A stretch of DNA of 6,117 nucleotides from Clostridia bacterium (GCA_017421885.1 JAFOHJ010000006.1:1-6117), one strand, 5' to 3'. Positions 1 to 5,636 are shown, counted from the stretch's first letter. Notes: generated from the sequence alone by a model not told the origin. A program made the numbers and translations.

Positions 1-699
1 GTAAAGACACGCAGTGTATCAATGAGTTGGAAGGCAGCTGTTGACAACGTAATGGTAGATTATTACGAGATCTATCGTGACGGTGTCAAGGTTGGCGAGA
101 CAACTGACCTGACATACACCGACGGTCAGCTTTCCGACAATACAGCATATGTCTACACCGTAAAGGCAGTCGACACAAGAAAGAATGTTTCTGAGGCTTC
201 TACAGCTCTCAACGTTACAACTCTGGTCGCTCCCGAAGGTGCAGCAGTCAGCGGCATTGTCATTAAGGAAGAGTACAGCACGATCACAGTAGGCAAGACA
301 TTGGCTCTGACTGTAGAGATAACACCTGCCGATGCTGTAAATAAGCTGGTCGAGTGGACATCCTCGAATGAATCGGTCGCAACAGTCGACGAAAACGGCG
401 TTGTTACAGCAGTAGGCGAAGGCGAAGCAGTTATCACAGGTGTTACCGATGACGGTGCGTATGCCGCTGAGACAATTGTTATTATTACAAATGTTACACC
501 CGGCGATGTCAGTGAAGATGGTACTGTTGACTCCTGGGATGCTACACTGGTACTTCGTCATGACGCAGGTTTGACCGAACTGACAGGCAATGCTATCCTG
601 GCAGCCGATGTCAGCGGTGACGGCGTTGTTGACTCCTGGGATGCTACACTGATCCTGCGATTTGATGCAGGCCTTATTGAGGCATTCCCCGTTGAATAA
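1..699 (+). CDS. C-terminal part of a secreted FN3-Big2-dockerin protein (5' end outside window)
   Basis: The open frame runs in from the left edge with no start needed; the ATG at 22 is internal to the FN3 domain. Residues are numbered from base 1. Residues 1-74 form a fibronectin type III domain (SMSWKAAVDN, then YEIYRDG, then AYVYTVKAVD). Residues about 83-164 form a Big2 bacterial Ig-like domain (LTVEITPADA, EWTSSNESVATVD, GVVTAVGEGEAVI). Residues about 168-230 form a type I dockerin with two calcium-loop repeats, DVSEDGTVDSWD from 169 and DVSGDGVVDSWD from 203, each followed by a short hydrophobic helix ending LVLR or LILR. Dockerins bind cohesins on scaffoldins, so the protein is probably exported and attached to a cellulosome or cell-surface complex. 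The catalytic or binding module must lie upstream, so the enzyme activity is unknown. Ser replaces the usual Asn at loop position 3 in both repeats. The domain assignments are strong; the cellulosome role follows from family knowledge. Confidence 0.93.
   Translation, partial: VKTRSVSMSWKAAVDNVMVDYYEIYRDGVKVGETTDLTYTDGQLSDNTAYVYTVKAVDTRKNVSEASTALNVTTLVAPEGAAVSGIVIKEEYSTITVGKTLALTVEITPADAVNKLVEWTSSNESVATVDENGVVTAVGEGEAVITGVTDDGAYAAETIVIITNVTPGDVSEDGTVDSWDATLVLRHDAGLTELTGNAILAADVSGDGVVDSWDATLILRFDAGLIEAFPVE
525..651 (+). repeat. Near-identical DNA repeat in the two dockerin loops
   Basis: A 25-base stretch at 525-549 recurs exactly at 627-651, 102 bases (34 codons) downstream. It encodes the second half of each dockerin calcium loop (VDSWDATL). 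Dockerins are always internally duplicated in protein, but identity at DNA level including third positions suggests recent duplication or gene conversion between the two halves. Confidence 0.85.
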
Positions 700-710
700 T
701 CAGTAAAATA

Positions 711-743
711 AAAAGACAGGAGAGCCTCGGCTCTCCTGTTTTT
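711..743. terminator. Bidirectional rho-independent terminator between convergent genes
   Basis: ACAGGAGAGCC (716-726) pairs perfectly with GGCTCTCCTGT (729-739), giving 10-11 bp with a very small loop. T739-T743 follow on the plus strand. AAAA at 711-714 supplies a T-run for the minus strand. It therefore closes both the dockerin gene (stop at 699) and the minus-strand gene (stop at 755). Confidence 0.92.
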
Positions 744-754
744 CTTTTGTTATG

Positions 755-1075
755 TTATTTTTCAATGAAGGCTTTAAGGGCAGTGCTCTCGGCCTCTATC
801 TGGCTTTTGAGAGCAAAGATAAGACGGCACTGGTTCTGAATATCTTCGATTCGGGTGACACACTGGATTTTGGTGCGGGCAAGGCGGTCAGTATAAAGGG
901 CAACACTGTGGTCAGAGGAATCTTTATCTTTAAGCATGGCCTCTTCCATAACGGCCTTTTCATACATTTTTTCAACAGCCTCCAGCTGAGTAAGCAGCTG
1001 GGGGATTTTTTTAAGGTATTCGTTATATACCTCCATGCGGCAGCGTTCTTCCTGAGTGTTGAGAAGCAGCTCCAT
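755..1075 (-). CDS. Small helical/coiled-coil protein of unknown function, 106 aa
   Basis: I do not recognise this protein with confidence. From the chosen start it begins MELLLNTQEERC and ends ALKAFIEK. It is rich in Glu, Lys, Leu and Ala with heptad-like spacing (YLKKIPQLLTQLEAVEKMYEKAVMEE is cited by position, residues about 19-44; then TRIEDIQNQ and LKSQIEAEST). It has no signal peptide or membrane segment, so a cytoplasmic helical bundle is likely. The start at 1075 is preferred over the in-frame ATG at 1117 because a strong GGAGGTG lies just before it (1086-1080) and because 1117 lies upstream of the predicted transcript start. Layout faintly resembles the N-terminal half of DUF1492 phage-type proteins but without their C-terminal HTH; this is a weak impression. 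It converges on the dockerin gene and is divergent from the operon at 1219. Codon use and RBS support a real gene. Confidence 0.72.
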   Translation of the reverse strand: MELLLNTQEERCRMEVYNEYLKKIPQLLTQLEAVEKMYEKAVMEEAMLKDKDSSDHSVALYTDRLARTKIQCVTRIEDIQNQCRLIFALKSQIEAESTALKAFIEK

Positions 1076-1079
1076 AAGG

Positions 1080-1086
1080 CACCTCC
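1080..1086 (-). promoter_or_regulatory. Ribosome binding site deciding the start at 1075
   Basis: On the minus strand GGAGGTG is followed after 4 bases by the ATG at 1075 (6 bases counted from GGAGG). No comparable site precedes the longer in-frame ATG at 1117. Confidence 0.85.
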
Positions 1087-1107
1087 ATAATAATTGTTTC
1101 TGGTGAT

Positions 1108-1116
1108 ATGATACCA
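1108..1116 (-). promoter_or_regulatory. Possible extended -10 promoter for the 755-1075 gene
   Basis: The minus strand reads TGGTATCAT, matching an extended -10 (TGnTATnnT). Transcription would start near 1101, giving a leader of about 26 bases that contains the RBS. No good -35 is present at 17 bases, which is common for extended -10 promoters. Confidence 0.5.
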
Positions 1117-1153
1117 CAAAAGTCGGGATAAATAAAGGAGCGCAGGGGTCGGA

Positions 1154-1182
1154 TTGACAGAATTATAGCGTAACGATATAAT
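1154..1182 (+). promoter_or_regulatory. Perfect-consensus sigma-A promoter
   Basis: TTGACA (1154-1159), exactly 17 bases, then TATAAT (1177-1182). The expected transcription start is about 1189, leaving a leader of about 30 bases to the ATG at 1219. This also rules out the in-frame ATG at 1183 as the translation start, because it lies upstream of the transcript. Confidence 0.9.
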
Positions 1183-1218
1183 ATGGTAAAGAGAAGAAAG
1201 GCGGAAAGGGGTCCTGTA

Positions 1219-2067
1219 ATGAATAATTCATATTGTGTAAAAGATTGTTATTCCTGCATGCGCAGGGAAGAGCTTAATTGCCCGGGCTGCAGGCCTGAGT
1301 CGGGAATAAGCTTCTGCAGGGACTGTGAGATCGCTAAATGCTGCCGCAGCAAAGGGCATGAAACTTGCGATACCTGTTCAATGAAGGATGCATATTGCAG
1401 TATTATAAGAAAAAAAGACGAATATCCTGAGCGTCAGGAGCGGGAAAACCGTCTTGAGGAAGAAAGACAGCTCAGACAGCAGCGCGAAGCGGCCAAACGT
1501 CTGGAAATAGCATGTGATGCCGGAAAATGGATGGGCTTTCTGTTCATCATCAGTATTGTATCGACAGCTATAGGTATGTTGACCTCGCTTTTGGGAATGG
1601 ATGGGGCAGGCGACATCGTAGATATCGTTCTGAGTATGTTTTATTACGGAACTTTGTTTATTATGGCAAAGCATGACGAAAAATATAAGACTGCGGCGCT
1701 GTGCGGCATGGCTGCGATGATTTCGGGACCACTGTCGGGAGAAGGCGGCTTTATGGCAATACTGGGTCTTATTCTTTCGATTGCCGCCATCTACGGAGAA
1801 TATCAGGAGCTTAAAGCCCATGCAGATATTATCGGTAGATTTGACGGCACAATATACAGGGCGTGGGAGAAATGGGCAGAAAGATATCTGTATTGTCTGG
1901 GTGGCATGGTGGTCGCAATTGTGTCCACGGTTTTGATCCCGACTATCGGCGCTTTGATACTGATGGCTGTATCGCTGGTTCTGCTTGCTTTCGCTTTTGC
2001 AAAGATCTGGTATCTTTACAAAAGTGAACAGGTCCTCAAGGAATATATCAAATATAACAGTAAATAA
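1219..2067 (+). CDS. Cys-rich (DUF3795-like) multi-pass membrane protein, 282 aa
   Basis: Twelve cysteines fall in the first 60 residues (6, 10, 13, 21, 24, 33, 36, 41, 42, 50, 53, 60), including CxxC pairs at 10/13, 21/24, 33/36 and 50/53. This resembles the DUF3795 Cys-rich pattern and suggests a metal-binding (Zn or Fe-S) cytoplasmic head. Residues about 68-97 are highly charged (ERQERENRLEEER) and probably form a helical stalk. About five or six membrane segments follow, near 104-124, 133-151, 158-172, 178-194, 226-245 and 246-266. There is no signal peptide. The start at 1219 is supported by AAAGGGG (1205-1211), 7 bases upstream, and by the promoter position. The stop overlaps the RBS of the ZIP transporter gene 12 bases on, so the two are co-transcribed. 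Function is unknown; a role in metal sensing or handling with the transporter is my inference. The DUF3795 label is from memory of the Cys pattern. Confidence 0.85.
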   Translation: MNNSYCVKDCYSCMRREELNCPGCRPESGISFCRDCEIAKCCRSKGHETCDTCSMKDAYCSIIRKKDEYPERQERENRLEEERQLRQQREAAKRLEIACDAGKWMGFLFIISIVSTAIGMLTSLLGMDGAGDIVDIVLSMFYYGTLFIMAKHDEKYKTAALCGMAAMISGPLSGEGGFMAILGLILSIAAIYGEYQELKAHADIIGRFDGTIYRAWEKWAERYLYCLGGMVVAIVSTVLIPTIGALILMAVSLVLLAFAFAKIWYLYKSEQVLKEYIKYNSK

Positions 2068-2079
2068 AGGAGTAATGAT

Positions 2080-2838
2080 ATGCAGATTGTTCTGATGACC
2101 GCCCTTGGCGTTGGAGGAGCCACCGTCATTGGTGCTTTTATGGGCTTTGCCTTCAAAAAAATATCGGAGAGATACAGTGACACAATCCTGGCATTTGCTG
2201 CCGGAGTCATGCTGGCGGCGGCCGTCATAGGCCTTGTCCTGCCGTCAATAGAATACAGTGGAGGAAACGTTTGGGTCACCGTTGTGGGTATCTTCTGCGG
2301 TGCATGGTTCCTTAATATCCTCGATAAGATCGTGCCTCATCTCCACCACCTTTCGGGCGTAGACCGCGAAGCCCACCCCACCATGAGCGCCCAGCTCAGC
2401 AAGGTGTTGCTGTTCGTTATGGCTATTGCCATCCATAACCTTCCCGAGGGTATTGCCGCAGGCGTAGGCTTTGGCACGGGTAACACCGGCGAAGCCATTA
2501 CAATAGCTGTCGGCATCGCGCTTCAGAATATTCCCGAGGGAATGGTCATCATCGGGCCTATGCTGGCTTCCGGCATGAGCCCCCAGAGGACCTTTGTCGC
2601 CGCAATGCTCACCGGCGTTGTCGAGGTCATCGGTACCCTTATCGGCTATTTTGCCGTCACCATTTCGGCGGCTGTACTGCCCTTTGCACTTGCATTTGCA
2701 GGCGGCACAATGATCTATGTTATCAGCGACGAGATGATCCCTGAGACCCATGCCAGCGGCTGTGAAGAGTGTAAGGTCACTTATTCGCTTATGGCGGGCT
2801 TCTGCCTGATGCTTGTAATGAGCCACTATCTTGGCTGA
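2080..2838 (+). CDS. ZIP family divalent metal transporter, GufA/ZIP11-like, 252 aa
   Basis: This is an inner-membrane transporter expected to import zinc or another divalent metal. About eight membrane segments are visible (near 3-23, 35-55, 64-82, 107-130, 137-160, 170-193, 196-217, 235-250). The family metal-site motifs are clear: HNLPEG at 119-124 in TM4 and QNIPEG at 149-154 in TM5. Gln rather than His in the TM5 motif is typical of the GufA/ZIP11 branch as opposed to ZupT. TM6 has VEVIG around 181-185, keeping the Glu (182) but with Val where many relatives have Pro. The loop between TM3 and TM4 carries His 87, 89, 90 and 99, a likely metal-handling loop. Length is normal for bacterial members. 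AAAGGAG (2066-2072) sits 7 bases before the ATG. It is the second gene of the operon starting at the 1154 promoter. Metal specificity cannot be read from the sequence. Confidence 0.93.
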   Translation: MQIVLMTALGVGGATVIGAFMGFAFKKISERYSDTILAFAAGVMLAAAVIGLVLPSIEYSGGNVWVTVVGIFCGAWFLNILDKIVPHLHHLSGVDREAHPTMSAQLSKVLLFVMAIAIHNLPEGIAAGVGFGTGNTGEAITIAVGIALQNIPEGMVIIGPMLASGMSPQRTFVAAMLTGVVEVIGTLIGYFAVTISAAVLPFALAFAGGTMIYVISDEMIPETHASGCEECKVTYSLMAGFCLMLVMSHYLG

Positions 2839-2843
2839 TATCT

Positions 2844-2877
2844 TATCCTCTGCCTTTTATGGCAGGGGATATTTTTT
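2844..2877 (+). terminator. Rho-independent terminator after the ZIP gene
   Basis: TATCCTCTGCC (2844-2854) pairs with GGCAGGGGATA (2861-2871) with one T-G wobble and a 6-base loop, followed by six Ts (2872-2877). It starts 5 bases after the stop codon and ends the two-gene operon. Confidence 0.92.
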
Positions 2878-2895
2878 ATTTGAATATCAAATAAA
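2875..2895. repeat. 21-base perfect palindrome upstream of the reductase gene
   Basis: TTTATTTGA (2875-2883), centre ATA, then TCAAATAAA (2887-2895): nine perfectly complementary bases per arm. It overlaps the T-tract of the preceding terminator and is centred about 58 bases upstream of the predicted transcript start of the reductase gene. It could be a regulator site or an AT-rich UP-like element. Confidence 0.6.
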
Positions 2896-2907
2896 GCATC
2901 TTTACTG

Positions 2908-2936
2908 TTGGGGAAATCGGCATATTATGATAAAAT
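2908..2936 (+). promoter_or_regulatory. Probable promoter of the CoA-disulfide reductase gene
   Basis: TTGGGG (2908-2913), 17 bases, then TAAAAT (2931-2936) preceded by TGA (2928-2930), giving an extended -10. The start would be near 2943, with a leader of about 38 bases. TATAAT at 2936-2941 is an alternative -10 but has no reasonable -35. Confidence 0.6.
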
Positions 2937-2980
2937 ATAATCAGCACAAATAAATACTTAAGGCAGAAAGGATAAATAAT

Positions 2981-4675
2981 ATGAAGGTCATTATTGTTGG
3001 CGGAGTTGCAGGCGGTGCATCGGCTGCGGCGAGGATCCGTCGTCTGGACGAAAAGGCAGAGATAATTGTCTTCGAGCGTTCGGGATATGTTTCCTATGCA
3101 AACTGCGGTTTGCCTTATTATGTAGGTGGAGTCATTACGAACAAAGCTGCACTTACACTTCAGACTCCCGAGAGCTTCCACAGCAGATTCCGTATTGATA
3201 TCAGAGTTCGCCATGAGGTCACGGCTATCGATGCCGCAAACAGGACTGTATCGGTAACCAACCTTGAAACAGGCGAGAGCTTTACCGAAAGTTATGACAA
3301 GCTTATTCTTTCACCCGGCGCCAAGCCCACAGTTCCTCCTTTCTCCGGAGTGGACAGCGACAGAGTCTTCACACTGCGTACAGTAGAGGATACATTCAAG
3401 GTACATGAGTTTGTCAATGAGAAAAAGCCCAAGACTGCCGTTATTGCGGGCGGCGGCTTTATCGGCCTTGAAATGGCAGAAAACCTCTGTGAACTGGGCA
3501 TAGAAGTAACTCTGGTCGAGCGCCTCGAGCAGGTGTTGTCTCCCCTCGATGCCGATATGGTGTCGCAGATCCATACGCTTCTCCGCAGTCACGGCATTAA
3601 TCTCAAGCTGGGCAGCAGCATCGAAGGTTTTGAGCAGGAAGGCGAATGCATAAAGACACTTCTCAAGGACGAAGAACCTGTGTGCGCCGACATGGTGCTT
3701 ATGGCAATCGGTGTAACGCCCGACACTGCTCTCGCCAGGGCAGCGGGACTTGAACTAGGGATCAAGGGTTCTATCGTTGTTAATGATAAGATGGAGACAT
3801 CGCTGCCCAACATTTATGCAGTAGGCGACGCTGTTCAGGTAAAACATTTTGTCACCGGTAATGATGCCCTCATCTCGCTGGCAGGCCCCGCCAACAAGCA
3901 GGGACGTATCGCAGCCGATAATATCTGCGGCAGAAACAGCAGATTTGGCGGTTCGCAGGGATCGTCGGTAATCAAGCTGTTTGATATGACGGCAGCTTCC
4001 ACCGGTCTTAATGAAAAGGCAGCTAAAGAGGCCGGCATAGATTATGACAAGATCATTCTGTCGCCGGCATCCCATGCCGGATACTATCCCGGCGGCAAGG
4101 TAATGACCATGAAGGTCATCTATGAACGCGAGACCCTCAGGCTGCTTGGCGCACAGATCGTCGGATATGACGGCGTAGACAAGCGTATTGATGTACTTGC
4201 AACGGCTATCCATTGCGGCATGAAGGGCGACGAGCTGGCTGAACTCGACCTTGCATATGCACCTCCTTATTCTTCGGCTAAGGATCCCGTAAATATGGCC
4301 GGATTCATGATCGAAAATATCGCAGGCGGCCTTGTAAAGCAGTTCCATTGGCATGATGTTCCCGATCTGCCTCGCGATGGCAGCGTAACATTGCTTGATA
4401 CAAGAAAGCCTGTTGAGTATGAAAAGGGTTATGCCGAGGGCTTCATTAATATCCCGGTTGACGAACTGCGTGAGAGAATAGGCGAGATCGACCCCGCAAA
4501 GCCTGTTTATGTCATGTGCCAGAGCGGTGTAAGAAGCTATATCGCAACAAGGATCCTTATGCAGAACGGCTTTGATGCCTATAACTTCTCGGGCGGCTAC
4601 CGTTTTTATGAGATAGTCACAAAGGATATGCTGGCAAGCCGTGAGAGCTTCCCCTGCGGCATGGATAAGAAATAA
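2981..4675 (+). CDS. CoA-disulfide reductase fused to a rhodanese domain (FAD/NAD(P)-dependent), 564 aa
   Basis: The protein belongs to the pyridine nucleotide-disulfide oxidoreductase family, single-Cys branch. The N-terminal FAD-binding loop is VGGVAGGASAAARIRR (residues 6-21). The redox cysteine is Cys42 in SYANCGLPYYVGG, the signature of CoA-disulfide and CoA-polysulfide reductases. The NAD(P) loop is AGGGFIGLE (156-164) and the second FAD motif is IYAVGDA (278-284). The dimerisation region contains AYAPPYSSAKDPVNMAGF (425-442), with Tyr426 and Tyr430 in the positions expected near the active site of the partner subunit. A rhodanese domain (about 455-555) has the active loop CQSGVRS with Cys513. 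Such fusions reduce CoA disulfide or CoA persulfide/polysulfide, supporting thiol redox balance or sulfur handling in the cytoplasm. The length is normal for the fusion. AAAGGA at 2967-2972 is 8 bases before the ATG. It forms its own unit between two terminators. Confidence 0.95.
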   Translation: MKVIIVGGVAGGASAAARIRRLDEKAEIIVFERSGYVSYANCGLPYYVGGVITNKAALTLQTPESFHSRFRIDIRVRHEVTAIDAANRTVSVTNLETGESFTESYDKLILSPGAKPTVPPFSGVDSDRVFTLRTVEDTFKVHEFVNEKKPKTAVIAGGGFIGLEMAENLCELGIEVTLVERLEQVLSPLDADMVSQIHTLLRSHGINLKLGSSIEGFEQEGECIKTLLKDEEPVCADMVLMAIGVTPDTALARAAGLELGIKGSIVVNDKMETSLPNIYAVGDAVQVKHFVTGNDALISLAGPANKQGRIAADNICGRNSRFGGSQGSSVIKLFDMTAASTGLNEKAAKEAGIDYDKIILSPASHAGYYPGGKVMTMKVIYERETLRLLGAQIVGYDGVDKRIDVLATAIHCGMKGDELAELDLAYAPPYSSAKDPVNMAGFMIENIAGGLVKQFHWHDVPDLPRDGSVTLLDTRKPVEYEKGYAEGFINIPVDELRERIGEIDPAKPVYVMCQSGVRSYIATRILMQNGFDAYNFSGGYRFYEIVTKDMLASRESFPCGMDKK

Positions 4676-4687
4676 ATAGCGATTATG

Positions 4688-4727
4688 ATAAGTCCCTCTT
4701 CTTATTTTTTCGAAGAGGGACTTATTT
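4688..4727 (+). terminator. Strong hairpin terminator after the reductase gene
   Basis: ATAAGTCCCTCTTC (4688-4701) pairs perfectly with GAAGAGGGACTTAT (4712-4725): 14 bp with a 10-base T-rich loop. The T-tail is short (TT, then GTGATT) because the next unit's upstream control region begins at once. The outer stem pairs A/T, so some of the U-tract lies within the stem. Confidence 0.8.
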
Positions 4728-4741
4728 GTGATTAAGTCACG
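4727..4741. promoter_or_regulatory. Possible Crp/Fnr-type site upstream of the dehydrogenase gene
   Basis: TGTGA (4727-4731), five bases, then TCACG (4737-4741). The classic Crp site has six bases between TGTGA and TCACA, so the spacing is one short. The dyad centre (4734) falls about 41 bases before the transcript start predicted from the -10 at 4763, the position expected of a class II activator site. This is tentative. Confidence 0.3.
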
Positions 4742-4744
4742 GAA

Positions 4745-4771
4745 TATAGTATACGCATTGGGTATACTATA
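4745..4771. promoter_or_regulatory. 10+10 inverted repeat covering the -10 of the dehydrogenase gene
   Basis: TATAGTATAC (4745-4754) and GTATACTATA (4762-4771) are perfect inverted copies separated by 7 bases. The right arm contains the likely -10, TATACT (4763-4768), so a dimeric regulator bound here would block RNA polymerase. No good -35 lies 16-18 bases upstream. The binding protein is not identified. Confidence 0.65.
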
Positions 4772-4806
4772 GCCATAGAAAACAAAAAACACAGGAGGTA
4801 CTTACT

Positions 4807-5556
4807 ATGAAGAGACTCGAATATAAGGTTGCAGTTATCACAGGCGGAAGCCGCGGCATCGGATATGCCACAGCTCAGGCATTCCTCAGAGAAGGCGCAA
4901 CAGTTATTATTGCAGCAAGTTCGCAGGCATCGGCAGACAAGGCAGCTGAGCAGCTTAGGCAGGAGTTTCCCGAAGCGACAGTTGGAGCCATCAGCCCCAA
5001 TCTTGCATCCCTTCAGGAGGTAAGAGATGCATTCAAGTATATCCGTGAAGAGTTTGGATGTGTCGACATTCTTGTAAATAACGCAGGTGTTTCCGAGAGC
5101 ACACCCTTCACAGAATATAGCGAAGAGGCCTTTGACAAGGTTATGGACCTCAATGTAAAGGGTATCTTCAACACCACACGCGCTGCAAGCGAATGTATGC
5201 TTGACAGAGGTTCGGGCGTTATCCTCAATACATCTTCTATGGTAAGTAAATACGGCCAGCCCAGCGGCCTTGCATATCCCGTTTCCAAGTTTGCTGTAAA
5301 CGGCCTGACAGTTTCGCTGGCACGTGAGCTTGGCCCCAAGGGTATCCGAGTAAACGCAGTTGCCCCCGGTATCACCGAGACCGACATGATGAAGCAGGTT
5401 CCTAAAGAGGTCATTGAGCCCCTGGTCGCTCAGATACCTCTCAGACGTCTTGGTCAGCCTGAAGACATTGCCAATGCTTTCGTATTCCTTGCATCGGATG
5501 AGGCATCCTACATCACAGGTGTGGTCCTCAGCGTTGACGGCATGGCAAGAAGCTGA
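4807..5556 (+). CDS. Short-chain dehydrogenase/reductase, BaiA/FabG-like, 249 aa
   Basis: This is a classical SDR that oxidises or reduces a hydroxyl/keto group using NAD(P) in the cytoplasm. The cofactor motif is TGGSRGIG (residues 12-19) and the structural motif NNAG is at 91-94. The catalytic tetrad is complete: Asn116 (DLNVKG), Ser144 (NTSSMVS), Tyr157 and Lys161 (YPVSK). PG at 187-188 and the C-terminal SVDG (242-245) are also standard. The second beta strand ends IIAASSQ (34-40) with no obvious acidic residue to exclude NADP. The overall pattern, including SPNL near 63-66, recalls BaiA-type 3-alpha-hydroxysteroid dehydrogenases as well as FabG; this comparison is from memory, and no other bile-acid genes are visible. 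AGGAGGT (4793-4799) is 7 bases before the ATG. It is a single-gene unit away from any fatty-acid synthesis genes, which argues against a housekeeping fabG. Substrate unknown. Confidence 0.92.
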   Translation: MKRLEYKVAVITGGSRGIGYATAQAFLREGATVIIAASSQASADKAAEQLRQEFPEATVGAISPNLASLQEVRDAFKYIREEFGCVDILVNNAGVSESTPFTEYSEEAFDKVMDLNVKGIFNTTRAASECMLDRGSGVILNTSSMVSKYGQPSGLAYPVSKFAVNGLTVSLARELGPKGIRVNAVAPGITETDMMKQVPKEVIEPLVAQIPLRRLGQPEDIANAFVFLASDEASYITGVVLSVDGMARS

Positions 5557-5590
5557 TATTAACAGTCCATTACTTTTCCCAATCCCATAA

Positions 5591-5635
5591 AACAGCTGAG
5601 GCTCTGTATGGTATCCATACAGAGCCTCAGTTTTT
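5591..5635. terminator. 16-bp-stem terminator shared by convergent genes
   Basis: The arms at 5596-5611 and 5615-5630 are perfectly complementary over 16 bp (CTGAGGCTCTGTATGG and its inverse) with a 3-base TAT core, followed by five Ts (5631-5635). On the minus strand the hairpin is followed by CTGTTTTA, so it probably also ends the Crp/Fnr gene, a little less efficiently. Confidence 0.92.
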
Positions 5636-5636
5636 A

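Noticed and set aside
19..561. Minus-strand open frame of 180 codons opposite the dockerin protein
   Set aside because: The Cys-rich product arises from reading aca/gca-rich Ig-like coding DNA in antisense. FN3, Big2 and dockerin domains on the plus strand explain the region.
752..1090. Plus-strand open frame of 112 codons opposite the 755-1075 gene
   Set aside because: It starts inside the bidirectional terminator region without an RBS and its product is low-complexity and Phe-rich, as expected of the reverse complement of a coiled-coil gene.
1183..1218. N-terminal extension of the Cys-rich protein starting at the ATG at 1183
   Set aside because: This ATG touches the -10 box and lies upstream of the expected transcript start near 1189; it also has no RBS. 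The ATG at 1219 has AAAGGGG at proper spacing.
2245..2826. Minus-strand open frame of 193 codons opposite the ZIP gene
   Set aside because: Its apparent His/Asp richness mirrors the membrane-protein codons on the other strand; there is no RBS or promoter.
2875..2895. Standard Fnr box in the palindrome upstream of the reductase
   Set aside because: Fnr sites are TTGAT-N4-ATCAA, leaving six bases between TTGA and TCAA; here there are only three, so it cannot be called an Fnr site.
3755..4792. Long minus-strand open frame (345 codons) opposite the CoA-disulfide reductase gene
   Set aside because: The plus strand encodes an unmistakable reductase-rhodanese with all motifs. The antisense product is Cys/His/Ile-rich with no domain, and it runs across the terminator and next promoter.
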